Under the pieces are notes generated by a model. It saw only the letters and a list, made by a program, of their open reading frames with translations. It searched no databases and was not told where the DNA came from. The position numbers and the translations under genes were made by a program. From assembly GCA_965153455.1 (NCBI GenBank), contig OZ234499.1:2343731-2407730 (forward strand): a stretch of DNA of 64,000 bases. Reading direction: 5' to 3'. Source of the stretch: Sphagnum compactum (lineage: Eukaryota; Bryophyta; Sphagnopsida; Sphagnales). Of the stretch, positions 1-11,200 are shown piece by piece. Positions within the stretch are counted from its first letter, which is position 1. The number at the start of each line of letters is the position of its first letter.

Positions 1-583
1 TGGAAGCTCCCCAGTACAGACCGTCCAGTTTCACAGCTCGTACTTGCTCCTCAAGCTTCGTCATGTCCGTCTCATCGTCCCATGGCTTTACATCAAGTAA
101 CACAGAGGATTTCCCTATCACGGCCTTCTTCCCCGATGCCTTTTTGGCCGCCTCCCGCTGAGCGGCCGCCGCCTTCTCCTCTTCCGTCTCCTCTCCAAAC
201 AGATCTAGGTCATCATCATCCTCCTCTTCCTCCTTTGCAACCACAGCCTCTTCGGCGGCTGCAGGAGGAGGAACGGCAGCCACTTCCGGCACCTCCTCCT
301 CCTTCTCCTCCTCCCGGGTCTCTAGGGATCCTCCACTACCACCACCAACATGCACTCCGACACCATGACCAGGAAATTTGGAACCCAGAGAATGACTAAC
401 CTTAGAGTACCAGCGAGAAGCATGAGGAAAAGCTGAGGCAGGGGGAGCAGCCGAGAGGGCACCGTAAACAGCCAGGTCGTCAAGGGAGGCGCGATGACCG
501 GAAACAAAAGTGCGGCTGCTCAGAAACGCATCCAGCTGCTTCAAACCCTCCGGGGTCGAAACATCCTTGAAGACAATGGCCAT
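1..583 (-). CDS. EF1B: Translation elongation factor eEF1B beta/delta subunit, N-terminal part (cut by window edge)
   Basis: An uninterrupted minus-strand frame runs from an ATG at 583 to the window edge, giving 194 codons and no stop. Residues 1-65 resemble the GST-C-like N-terminal domain of plant EF-1 beta/delta (start [20 protein letters not shown], then a [11 protein letters not shown] stretch). Residues about 86-150 form an acidic, Ala-rich hinge that includes the conserved DLDLFGEE motif (125-132). From about residue 155 the guanine-exchange domain begins ([16 protein letters not shown]). The catalytic C-terminal end lies outside the window. In this family the protein reloads eEF1A with GTP in the cytosol. 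The start is chosen because it matches the family's N-terminus. The part seen has no intron. Identity is very likely; beta versus delta naming in plants is arbitrary. Confidence 0.93.
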   Translation of the reverse strand, partial: MAIVFKDVSTPEGLKQLDAFLSSRTFVSGHRASLDDLAVYGALSAAPPASAFPHASRWYSKVSHSLGSKFPGHGVGVHVGGGSGGSLETREEEKEEEVPEVAAVPPPAAAEEAVVAKEEEEDDDDLDLFGEETEEEKAAAAQREAAKKASGKKAVIGKSSVLLDVKPWDDETDMTKLEEQVRAVKLDGLYWGAS

Positions 584-760
584 TTCTGGACAATATTACA
601 GAAACTCAAGAGCGTGAAAATACGAGAACGATGACGAACAAGAAGAGGGTGGGAGGGAGGGAGGGGGGGAGGTGCGGCGCTGCAAGGGACGGCGATGGCG
701 GCTCTCGTCGTTCTCCTTGCCATGCCCTCCTCCTCTTCCTCTCTTCCCTTCTTTTTTCAC
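584..760 (-). promoter_or_regulatory. 5' flank/leader of the eEF1B gene with a G-quadruplex-type run
   Basis: This is the sequence immediately upstream of the eEF1B start. It holds a run of five G-tracts at 647-669 on the plus strand (GGG-T-GGG-A-GGG-A-GGG-A-G7), so the coding-sense strand is C-rich. It is followed by a GC-rich stretch and a pyrimidine-rich tract at 720-757. It probably holds the leader and core promoter. No TATA box is obvious. The assignment is from position only. Confidence 0.4.
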
Positions 761-1400
761 GTCCCAAATCAAGGTCCTGATATTTTCGAGACCTGAAATC
801 CCCTACTTCATTGTCTCCATGTCCCTAACACAGAAGTCTCGTTTGTTGAGACCTGGATTTTGTCCTCTGTTGTCATTGCTTTTTCTTCTAGTTCCAAACC
901 CCAGGTCTCGATATTTTCGAGACCTGAAATCCCCTACTTCATTGTCTCCATGTCCCTAACATAGACAGACCCCTCATTTCTTGAGACCTGGAATCTCCTC
1001 CTCTGCTGCCATTGCATTTTTTCAGGTTCCGATACCTTCCAGAGACCAAATCCAGGTCTCCTCATCATCTGACGATACCTCCTGTCTCCATGTCCCTAAA
1101 CAGGCAGACCCCTCATTTCTTGAGACCTGACATCTTGCCCTCTGTTGCAGTTGCTTTTCTTATAGTCCCAAATCCAGGTCTCGATATTTTCGAGACCTGA
1201 AATATCCTCGTCATCTGACGATAGATAGGTACTTCCATGTCTCCATGTCCCTAAACAGACAGACCCCTCATTTCTTGACACCTGGAATATCCCTCCTCTG
1301 CTGCCATCGCTTTTTCTAGTCCCACAACCAGGTCCTGATATTTTCGAGACCTGAAATCTCGTCATCTGACCAGGCCTCCTTAGTCTCCACGTCCCTAAGT
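761..1400. repeat. Tandem array of ~130-155 bp units with GAGACCTG boxes and a palindrome
   Basis: Four to five diverged units lie upstream of eEF1B. Two contain a perfect 9+5+9 palindrome, AGGTCTCGA-TATTT-TCGAGACCT, at 903-925 and 1176-1198. Two more carry a version with a changed left arm at 772-794 and 1329-1351. Units also share the phrase CTCCATGTCCCTAA preceded by TGTCTC at 812, 943, 1083 and 1238, and a TTGAGACCTG box. No reading frame is conserved between units, so a non-coding array is the best reading. Confidence 0.85.
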
Positions 1401-1436
1401 TGTAAAAAGTTGCCATGATGCTGAGCTAGACATAAT

Positions 1437-1640
1437 CAACAAGTTGCCTTTGTATTTTTTCCTTCTAATGAAGGGCTTTAAAAATCTATGCAATGCCATA
1501 GATTCAACAAGTTGCCTTTGTATTTTTTCCTTCTAATGAAGGGCTTTAAAAATCTATGCAATGCCATAGATTCAACAAGTTGCCTTTGTATTTTTTCCTC
1601 TAATGAAGGGCTTTAAAAATCTATGCAATGCCATAGATTC
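1437..1640. repeat. Three tandem copies of a 68-bp unit
   Basis: Three head-to-tail copies start at 1437, 1505 and 1573 with the phrase CAACAAGTTGCCTTTGTATT. They are almost identical; the third lacks one T. The near-identity points to a recent duplication. No coding content is seen. Confidence 0.95.
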
Positions 1641-4160
1641 AGATACTTGTGTTTTTTGTACATTTGGCTCTGAGGTTATACTTGCCACCAAAATTGAGCC
1701 ATCTTTGGAAACATGCACAAACAAAGAATGGACCATTCACACTCAGATCTACATACATAACAATCGTTGGACATAACTTTAATTGATCAACCCTACCACC
1801 GAAACGATCACTCGAATTCAATGACCATAATTCAAACCAATTGATTTCAAATCAAAATTTGAAATCATTTAAATTAAAAATGGGCAACTAAGGTTTCAGG
1901 GATATGTAAATACCCATACACATGCAAACCAGTAGACATTATAAGTCTAAAAGTTTCAAATCCATGAAGACATATTTTAAGTGTGCTTGAGTACCATATT
2001 CATTTGGGGCAACATATTATTAAGGTCTATGCCTGAGTTACAGACCATAAACACACATTGCTACTTCAAGCAAAAACCCTTAGCCTCCAAATTGAGCTTC
2101 AATTACCATGATTCAAGGCCTATTCATAATCACACAAATGTAATCTATCAAAAAACTTAGTCATTATGGTTGGACATGATTCAGGTTTCAAGGGCACATA
2201 AATGCTTAGGCACATGCAATCTAATGAACTTTATAAACTTGAAAGCAATTAGATCCAAGAAAACATGTTTCAAATGTGTTTAAATACCATATTCATCAGG
2301 GCAACATATACAAGTCTATGCATGAGTTATAGACCATAACCACAAGTTGTTACTTCCAGTAGAAACCCTAGCCTCTAACCTGGACTTCAATTACCATGCT
2401 TCAAGGCCTACTTAGAATCACACACATGTAGTCTATCAAAAAACTTGAAATCATTATGGCTAAACAAGGATAGGTAAAGTTTTAAAGGTACATAAGTATT
2501 TGGGTAGATTCAATCCAATAAACTTTCCCTAAACTTTATAAACTTGAAAGCCATCACATCCAAGAAGACATGTTTTAGGTCTGGTTGAGTACCATATTCA
2601 TTAAGGGCAACTTATTAAGGTCTATGCTTGAGTTGCAAACCATAAACACAAGTTGCCACTTCAAGTATAAACCCTTAGCTTCCAAATTAAATTTCAATTA
2701 CTAGATTTTTGTAGCTGCACGTTTTAAGGTAGGGTTTTAGGAATATACTAAAATTCACACACATCAAATTCACTGAAAACTTGAAATCATTATCACTACA
2801 AACCAAAAGTTAGGGTTCAAGAATATGTAAATATTAATGCACAACAAGTTTTTTTAATGTCAAAGTTTATTGAGTTGCAAAACCAAAAAAACACATGAAG
2901 TTTCAAACCCAACCTTCAAACTAAAGTCTCAAATGTTTGCATCATCTAAGAAGCAAAACTTCAAACATTTCAAATTGCAAACATTGTTTCAAAAAACACC
3001 TTGGAAGTCCTTGTGTAGTAATAGTGTGGCAATAAAACACATTGTGATATTTCACAATGTTTAGGGCATGCCATTCAAAGCACTCACCCGCAACTTTATG
3101 CCCCACACAGTTTATTCGATGAAGGTGCCACATCATAGATGGGTCCAAAGGTAATTTTGGGAGGATATGTTCAATCACAAATTACATCCGTTAAAGGAAG
3201 CAATAAACGTTTTGGGTATTCTCTAGGGTTTTCATGGTTATGGGGACATTTTGAATGTTTAGAGTTTGGGGTACAAAGCACAACTTCTGGAGTTTATGGA
3301 GGTGAAAATAGGTTTTCAATTTTTGGAAAGAAGACAAGATGTTTTGTTTCTAGTTTTGGAAGCTCAAAATCAATTTGCTTCAAGGAGTCTTTCAGCCAAC
3401 CACCAATTAAAATTTGGAAAAAATCACAACCCTTGCAACAACATCTGAAGAATGACCACAATAGTAGCAGAAATATTTGCCAAAATGGAATATTATGAAC
3501 GAGACAATTAAATTTTATTTTTTATTTTTTGTACCTTGAGTTACCAAAACCATTTTGCTGGGTTAAACCTCACCTTAAAAGATGTTTCAAGTTCTTGTTG
3601 TTGCAGAGTTTTCATTTACAACAACCATGTATAATCATTCTACCCTTGTCGGCACACTCCTTTCTACTGTTCCTAATTCCTTCATCCACAACACAAGTAT
3701 GATGATTCTATTGCTCTCGTGAGAATGACCTTAATTCGATTCCTCCATTATGTTTTATCTCCCAAGGATTTTCCAAGGTATGTGTTGGTCACATATTCTT
3801 AGTGAACTTTATCTCCTTCCGGCCTGTTGTCTATTTCAATCAGTCAAGTTGATCAATCTCATGTTTAAGCTTCCATCTCCCCACTTCAAAAATCTAGATA
3901 TATATATTTTCTTGCCTTAAATCCTTTCACCAAAAAAATAGACAAGTTGCTCACAAAAGGACGTACTTCTAAAAGATAATGACAATAATGACACAAATGT
4001 TGAGAGATCTTCAAAAATAATAATGTAGCGACCATCTTTACCATAACCTCCTCATGATTTTTTCATCAACTTCCCACAATGGGTAGCAGGACCTTTTTGT
4101 CACACCATGAACCTATAAGACATTGAAAATTTGCCACAATTTTGAAACCCTAAGAAGGCA
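1641..4160. repeat. Gap with degenerate ~300-bp tandem repeats (about 1900-2830)
   Basis: AT-rich sequence without a supportable gene. About three degenerate units of near 300 bp are recognised by the recurring phrase ACCATATTCAT at about 1992, 2288 and 2592. Each is followed by a phrase on GGCAAC, AAGTCTATG and AGTTRCARACCATAA, and later by TTCAATTACCATG. Beyond about 2850 I see no repeat or gene; short frames there are not conserved types. Confidence 0.7.
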
Positions 4161-5160
4161 TACTAATTGGCCTATATGTTGGCCAAGTTTGATGTAAATC
4201 CTACATTCTTGAAGCAAAGATCTTGCAATTTGTTAGCAAAACATAGGTGCACATCATGCCTTGCCACATCTCATTCAACCCTTTTGGTATACCATACAAG
4301 GAGTACACATAATTTGCAAGACCTCCCCACAAATAAAGCGCATGCAACACAAAAATGGTTTATTGAATTTATGTGCCATTTTATGGCCTCATGCATTGGC
4401 ATCATTAGAATCACACTAAAGAATGCATGCAAGACCAAAAACTCAAATCCATAGGGACAACAAAAACAACAAACCCTAAGAAACTGAAATCCATTCCCAA
4501 GGCCACAAAACTCTAATGTATGGAACTAGAATCCATGCATGACTAGAAGCTAAAATCCATAGAGAAAAGCACCAAACCTTGAGAAGTTGAAATCCATTTC
4601 CAAAGACACAAAACCCTAATGTATGGAACTAGAGTGCATGTAGGACCAGAAAGCTCAAATCCTCAAAGACAAAAAATGCACCTCTGGTATACCATACAAT
4701 GAGTACATATAATCTACAAGACCTCCCCACAAACAAAATTCATGCAACACAACAAGGGTTTATTGAATTTTTGTGCCATTTTATGGCCTCATGCATTAGT
4801 GTTATGAAAAACACACAAGAGAATGCATGTAGGACCAGAAATTCAAATCCACATAAACAAAAAAAACACCGAAAAGTTGAAATCCATTCCCAAGGACACA
4901 AAATGCTAATGTATGGAACATGAGTGCATGTAAGACCAGAAGCTCAAATCCATAGGGACAAAAAAACACCAAACCAAAAAAGCGGAAACCTAGTCCCAAG
5001 GACACAAAACCCTAGTGTATGGAACATGAGTGCATGCATGACCAGAAATTAAAATTCACAATAAGGACCAAAAGAAAACCAAACCATGAGAAGTTGAAAA
5101 TCCATTCACAAGGACATGAAACCCATGTGTGGAAAAAAACCAACCATAATACCTAGGACA
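4161..5160. repeat. Nested degenerate repeats of ~400 bp and ~105 bp
   Basis: The phrase TGGTATACCATACAA followed by GAGTACA occurs at about 4284 and 4686, giving a unit near 400 bp. Inside it, the phrase CTAATGTATGGAAC recurs at about 4513, 4617 and 4905, with a CTAGTGTATGGAAC variant at about 5010. It comes with GAAATCCATT, CCCAAGGACACAAAA and GACCAGAA, giving a sub-unit near 105 bp. It is AT-rich and frames are not kept between copies. Confidence 0.7.
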
Positions 5161-6930
5161 TGGAGTCTACTTGCTTGCTTTTTGTCTATAATGATTGGTT
5201 TTTTCGTTCGCCAAAGTTCTCTCGTGGGTTACCAATAACTATGGTTTTACTTCCTTGTCCAAAAAATTGCGATGCCACCTAGGGTATGAAGCTTTTCAAC
5301 CTGTGCACCAAAGACAACAATCCCAACATCAAGTAGATCATGAGTTCCAAACCTATGCGCGAGTAGTTTACAAAGCAAAAAGAGTAATAGCTGCATGTAT
5401 GAAAAAATAAAAGAAAGGAAAAGGGGGAGAGGAAAAGCAGACTACCTTAAAAAACCTTGGAGCTGATGCAAGTCCCGATAATCAAGGTGTGGGCATTAAG
5501 GTAAACATGTGAGGTAAGCAAACAAAGACAATGAAGGTGTGAGCATAGAAGTAAGGGGCCAAGATGCGGGCTTCTCTAGGCAATGCACAAGTAGGAAATT
5601 CGGCATGAAATTGAATTCATGCCGAGCCTTGTTAGAAATTTGAGTTTCATGCCCCGTTGGGCCGTGTGCAATTTTTTGATATTGTATTTGAAGTCATGTC
5701 TCATAAATAGGCCAAACATGTCGTGTTTGCTTGACTTCACGAATAACTTTATTGTGTATAAAAAATTCATCAAAAGTTCTTCACAATGGGTACAAGATGC
5801 ATGCACACGAGGGAGTAGGTTCAATAGTTTTCCTCCCTCACTTGGGCTATGACCTTGGGTGGACTGCCCCAACCTTATGAAATTCCCCTGCTAGACCATT
5901 ATGCATGCATGTGCACACACATAAAAGTTCCTTATCAATGGTGTGCATGTAGGTATATGGTTTTAAACATACCTAAAATGTAAGTGCAAAATTTACATTT
6001 CATTCACATCCATATACCGGCCACCTTAGACAAGGGTCCAAGGAGGAGGGTCCAATGAAATTGAACATTCCTATTTGTCAAAAGCTTTAAATTGGTCCCA
6101 TGGCCTTTAGATGAGGGTCTAGGACCAAGACAAATTGTGATTTAGTTACATGGCATAATTTTGGAAGAAAGACCAATTGGTTTGGACAAAAGAAAAACCT
6201 TAAAGGAGAGCTCATGGTTTGGAGAAGCAAAGTGTAAACAAAGGTCCAAGGTTACTCATTTCTTTGTATTTTTGTTTTTTACCATTGTTGCTCAAATTTT
6301 GTGAGAATGGAAGACATGCTATATGTATGGAGGACATTGTTGAAATCACACCAACTCCCCCATTTTGGACCATTTTTAGAGTTAACATGGTTAGTTTTGT
6401 GGATCTTCACAAGGTGGTTGTTAGACGGAGTGCGTTTTTAGCTTTTCCAAGTGCACAAAATAGAGGTGAATCAAAAGGTGGGCTCAAAAGTGAAGAGTTG
6501 AAATGTCAATTTACACAAATGGAAGGGGATTTGAATTTACAAGAAATCCCTAAATTGGTTTCATTTCAAAGAAAAGAACAACAAAGAAAAAAATGGTTGT
6601 AATGAAAAATAAAAAACATGAAAAAGTTGAAAAAATATAATTTTTTTAAAATCATGAAAAAAAAAAAAAAAAGACCAAAGGTTAACCTAATCTTCTCACA
6701 TGTCAATCACACATCGGACCCTCAAATTGGACCTTCAAATTGAACCCCAAGCCTTTAGACACACTCATTGTCCATTAGGAAAAAAATGTTTCAATTAATA
6801 GAAGAAGGGTCAATAATAATTCAATATATCCATAAACAAAAAAAAGAAATTGTTTTTAAAGTTTTGAATTAAATTTTGTCTTATGGCCGGTAGATAGGTA
6901 AGTTACTAGTCAGTTCTTAAGGCCGAGTTG
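5161..6930. other. AT-rich gap, no supportable gene
   Basis: No recognisable protein, RNA gene or clear repeat. An A17 run lies near 6656-6672. The longest frame (6219-6602, 127 codons) has no known domain and biased composition, and is not called. Confidence 0.5.
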
Positions 6931-8208
6931 GGGGCGGGGGTGGGGGCGTGGTTTTAAATGGAAAGCGGTGCGGAGTGATGAGCCCGCGCATTCGCTGGGT
7001 GAGTAATGAACAAATTCCATCCCAGAAACTAACGGGTGGCCTGCGCGACCCGGCCTCGTACTTCGCTCCCCGACACCGATCGTCGTCGCGTTTTCGCGCT
7101 GCTCTCGTTTCTCACCGCTGCTGCTGCTGCTTCTTCTCGTGAAAATTTGCTCGTGGATCTGCGTCTTTGACAACTCCATTTCATTCGATTTTCGATTCAC
7201 AACAGTCCTCGTTTTATACAAATATCACATGTCAATTTTTGTTTCCGCTTCGTTTCTAGCCGTTTATCTAAATTTTATTTTGAAAAAATTCAGTGACCAA
7301 CAACAGCGGCGACTTGGAGTCGGTTTCTTCAGAGCTTTTTTGCAGCGATCTTTCTTTCAGCACGTTGTGATTTGTTTCAGTAGGTTTTGAGCATTTGGAA
7401 GTTAGTTTCTTTCTTCTCGTTGCTTCAAATTTGTAGCAATAAACCTTCCTTTTTATGGACTTGTGTTCCTTTTTCAACTCTTCCCCAGTTTCATCTGCAA
7501 GTTTTGCTTTCTTATCAGCCTGAAGCATTCTTATTGTTCTTGTCTTTTGCTCGTCTTGTTTTGCATCTTGTTGAGTTTTTTTTTCGCCCTCCTTTTCTCC
7601 ATCGTCCGCTCCCTATGATGTTCACGTCAATGGCGGTTCAAGTTCTTTGATTCCGAGTTTCTGGTTGAGTACATCGTTGGAGAATTTCCAGCGGTTGTGT
7701 TTGTATCTCTGTGCTGTGTTTATTACACGCGTGAGGATAATTAATGCGGTCGCATTCTGTTATTGTTGTTGCTCATGCTGCCGCTGTTTCTTGGCTAGAG
7801 TGTGTCTTGATTGCAACAGATGCTGTACTCTCTAGAGAGCAGTTGTGTCTTTGGCATTGTTGTAGTTCGAGCTGCGTAAGGTTTCAACGTGCATACACAC
7901 AGTACGGGTGAAGGAAGCTGCTGCAGTTGCGCATTACACGGAGAGAGAAGTGGCTGCTCCGTCATCGTGCGTCATTAATGCGTTGAAGAAACCGTTCATG
8001 AGTTGCTGCAGCACGAAGCCGAACTGGTACCGAAACGTGCTTGCTGTCTGGACGTGGCTGCTCTCGACAGCTTTTGCTGGAGTTGTTGGTGCTGCAAGCC
8101 TTTTCAGATCTTCTTATCCAGGTTCCAGTAACCTTCTTCGTCTCCCGGATTCTTCAGCGGGTGAAGCTGGCGAAATCAGAACCTGAGCTTTGCAATTTCA
8201 CTTTCAGT
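6931..8208 (+). promoter_or_regulatory. Promoter and 5' leader of the ABCB transporter gene
   Basis: Composition shifts from AT-rich to GC-rich at about 6930 (a G-rich run, then CG-rich sequence with a CTG-repeat near 7118-7135). This is typical of a plant transcription start region. The following 1.1 kb is T-rich and lacks a conserved frame, so a long leader, probably with an intron, is likely. The bases just before the start codon (CACTTTCAG at 8199-8207) look like a 3' splice site. The exact start of transcription cannot be read from sequence. Confidence 0.5.
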
Positions 8209-11200
8209 ATGAGCAGACAGGAGGAGGAGGATGATCTGGAGGATTATGAGTCAGAGGAACCTACAATGCACAGGTGGTCGACGGAGGCGTTCTTGACGGG
8301 ATATCCATCGGCCGGCCCCAATATTGAGTGCGTGGAACTGCAGGATATGAAGCCTCTGAAGGCGATGGAGGTCGTGGATCATTCTAGGAGAGGAAAGAAC
8401 GCGAAGAAGAAGAAGGAAGCCAAGAAGCCTCCCAGCGTTCCATACTACAAGCTATTCTCCTTTGCAGATGGTTATGACTTGGTGCTCATTTTTCTCGGCG
8501 CTACCGGAGCGTGTGTGCATGGTGTTGCCATTCCCATTTTCTTCATTTTCTTTGGCAAGCTCATCAATGCTTTTGGTGAATACTTCGCTAATCCTGAAAA
8601 AATGAGCACCGAAGTTGCCAAGGTTCACTTCGATCCATGTCCACTGAATCTGCTCCTTCTCAGACATTGAGAAGTTCTCTGGAAGTACTTGCCATGCATC
8701 TCTAAATGTACCGTTCTGCATTGCAAGAGCATCTGAAGCTGCAATCCGTATGTGCAAAGTCGCTGGACAATTTCATTGTAGAGTTTGTTCGTCTAGAGTC
8801 TTCTCCTCACCAATGTCCAGCCATGACTTGTCATGGCACTCGGGTGCAGGAATGACCTCGTTTTGCTTTCAGTATCAAGAAATTCTGCCCCTTTCAGCCT
8901 CTCCAAGAACACCTTTTTTGTTTCAGCAATGCAATTCTCTCTCTTGCAACCCATTCATGAAATGTACTCTGTCATCTCAGAAAACTCTGTTTTCAGAGAC
9001 TTTGCAGTTTCCATGGTGAGCATAGTATAATAAGAACATTTAGTAGTTTGAGGAACAGGAACAATTGAGCAGTTCTGATGATGGGTTATAAAGATGCCAG
9101 GCAACTGACACGAGGCGAAAAAAGAATCCAAAATACTGAGCATTCTCTCTTCACTGGACTGCAGAATGCGCTGTACTTCCTCTACTTGGCTATTGTGGTT
9201 TTGATATCTGCATGGCTCGGTAATTCCTCCTACAATTTTGCCAAGACTTGTTTACTGCAGAGCACAGATCAGTCCCAGGTTGTTTATAAATTAATTACTT
9301 CTTGGGATCTTCTGTTTGCATTGCCACCCAGACATACAGACTACTGTTGTCTTCTGCTGCAGAATATTCTAAATGTTATGAAGGTTTTGTATTCCAGCTC
9401 AAAGATTCCTGATTTCAATATATGGAATCCCTTGAAACATGCATTTGCTTGTTGCTGCCATGTCTTCGAGCTCCAGTGGTAACCTATGGTATGGCCTTGG
9501 AAAAGTTGGGCAGGAGAAGATATTTAGACTTATCTGTCCTCCAGGCAATTGTCTCTTTCAAAAGATTCGTCTCTTTTACGTGTCGAAGAATTTTTGGAGT
9601 GACAAACTGTTGATGCCATTTGCTACATGGGTGCAGAGGTGGCTTGCTGGATGCAAACAGGTGAAAGGCAATCTGCTCGCATGAGGGTGTCTTACTTGCG
9701 AGCTATGCTTTCTCAGGATGTTGGGTTTTTTGATACTGATTGCAGCACAGCAGAAATCGTTAGTCGCATTTCAAGTGATACCTTGCTGGTGCAGGATGCC
9801 ATCAGTGAAAAGGTACACTACCTCCTCCCATTATGGGTTTAGGTCTATGACATAGACCTATGTTTGCACTGCAAAATTTCCTCTGCATTTCTTAATTTAA
9901 GCATTTTAGGAGTTTGATGAGAGCAATATCCTGTCACAACCCTTCTGGCTGCAGTTGGATCCATTGTGCAGAGCCCTATTTGACTTGCTTTGTGTAGTGG
10001 AGTTGCTTGATTGATTTGTGTATGGTTATTGCAGGCTGGAAACTATGTACATTACATGGCAAGGTTTATTGCAGGTTTTGCTGTGGGCTTTTCTTCTGTG
10101 TGGCAGCTTACACTTGTCACCCTTGCTGTTGTCCCTCTGATAGCACTAGCTGGTGGTGCATATGCTGTTGTTATGATCGGAATCACTAGCAAGAGCCAAA
10201 AAGCATATTCTAAGGCTGGGGAGATTGCTGAAGAGGTAAGTTGGTGGCCAGTTGTGACTTGCTCCAAAATCACTGTTTCAGTAGCTTGTTTGTCTACCTT
10301 TTGCTGGAGAGTGTAGAGTCTTAATGTATCTAGTGCATAGCCACATCCATATGTTTTCTAGAGAGCTTGTGGTAGCCAAATTTCTGGCTCAGCTGCAAGT
10401 TCAAGCTGCAAGCAATCTTTACACCCTGTTATGAGCCATTATAGTTTTTCACTCATGCATACCATTAAATTATGATTTGTCAGGCAATTGCTCAAATACG
10501 CACAGTGTATTCTTTTGTGGGGGAGTCAAAGGTTGTCAGTAACTACAAGCATGCATTGGAGACCACTCTTAAACTTGGCAAAAAAGGAGGCCTGGCCAAG
10601 GGCTTTGGTGTTGGGTCTACTTATGGGCTTCTATTTGGGGCCTGGGCCCTACTTTTGTGGTATGCAAGCACTTTAGTACTCAGTAAGGTCACCAATGGTG
10701 GGCAGGCATTCACCACAATCCTGAATGTTGTTATCAGTGGCATGTAAGTCCTTCACCATGTACCATGTTGGCGATTGTGGTCAGAGTTAGATTGACCTCC
10801 TGATGCTTGTCAATTTGGCTCCACCTACTTCTTGCGGCATTATGGTCAGCAGAATTTGGCTAATAACTGTGAAGTGATCAATTATCATTTGGATGGTATT
10901 TACAACCTTACTAGTTGTTGGTATGTGCAGTGCCCTTGGTCAAGCTGCTCCGAATCTAACAACCTTTGGTAAAGGCAAAGCTGCAGGATATAACATTCTG
11001 GAAATGATAAACAGGAAGCCACTTGTGGATCGAAACACAGAGGGAATTATACTGTGTCAGGTCCGGGGCCAGATTCAGCTGCAGAATGTGTGCTTCAGTT
11101 ACCCATCCAGGAAAGATGTACCTGTTTTCCAAAACTTTTGTCTCACCATCCCTGCAGGGAAGACAGCAGCCATTGTTGGTGGCTCAGGCTCAGGGAAGAG

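Noticed and set aside
82-399. Proline-rich 105-codon plus-strand frame
   Set aside because: It is the antisense of the acidic hinge of eEF1B; the proline richness comes from the complementary GAG/GAA codons.
6219-6602. 127-codon plus-strand frame
   Set aside because: No recognisable motif, biased composition, and no promoter-like or splice context.
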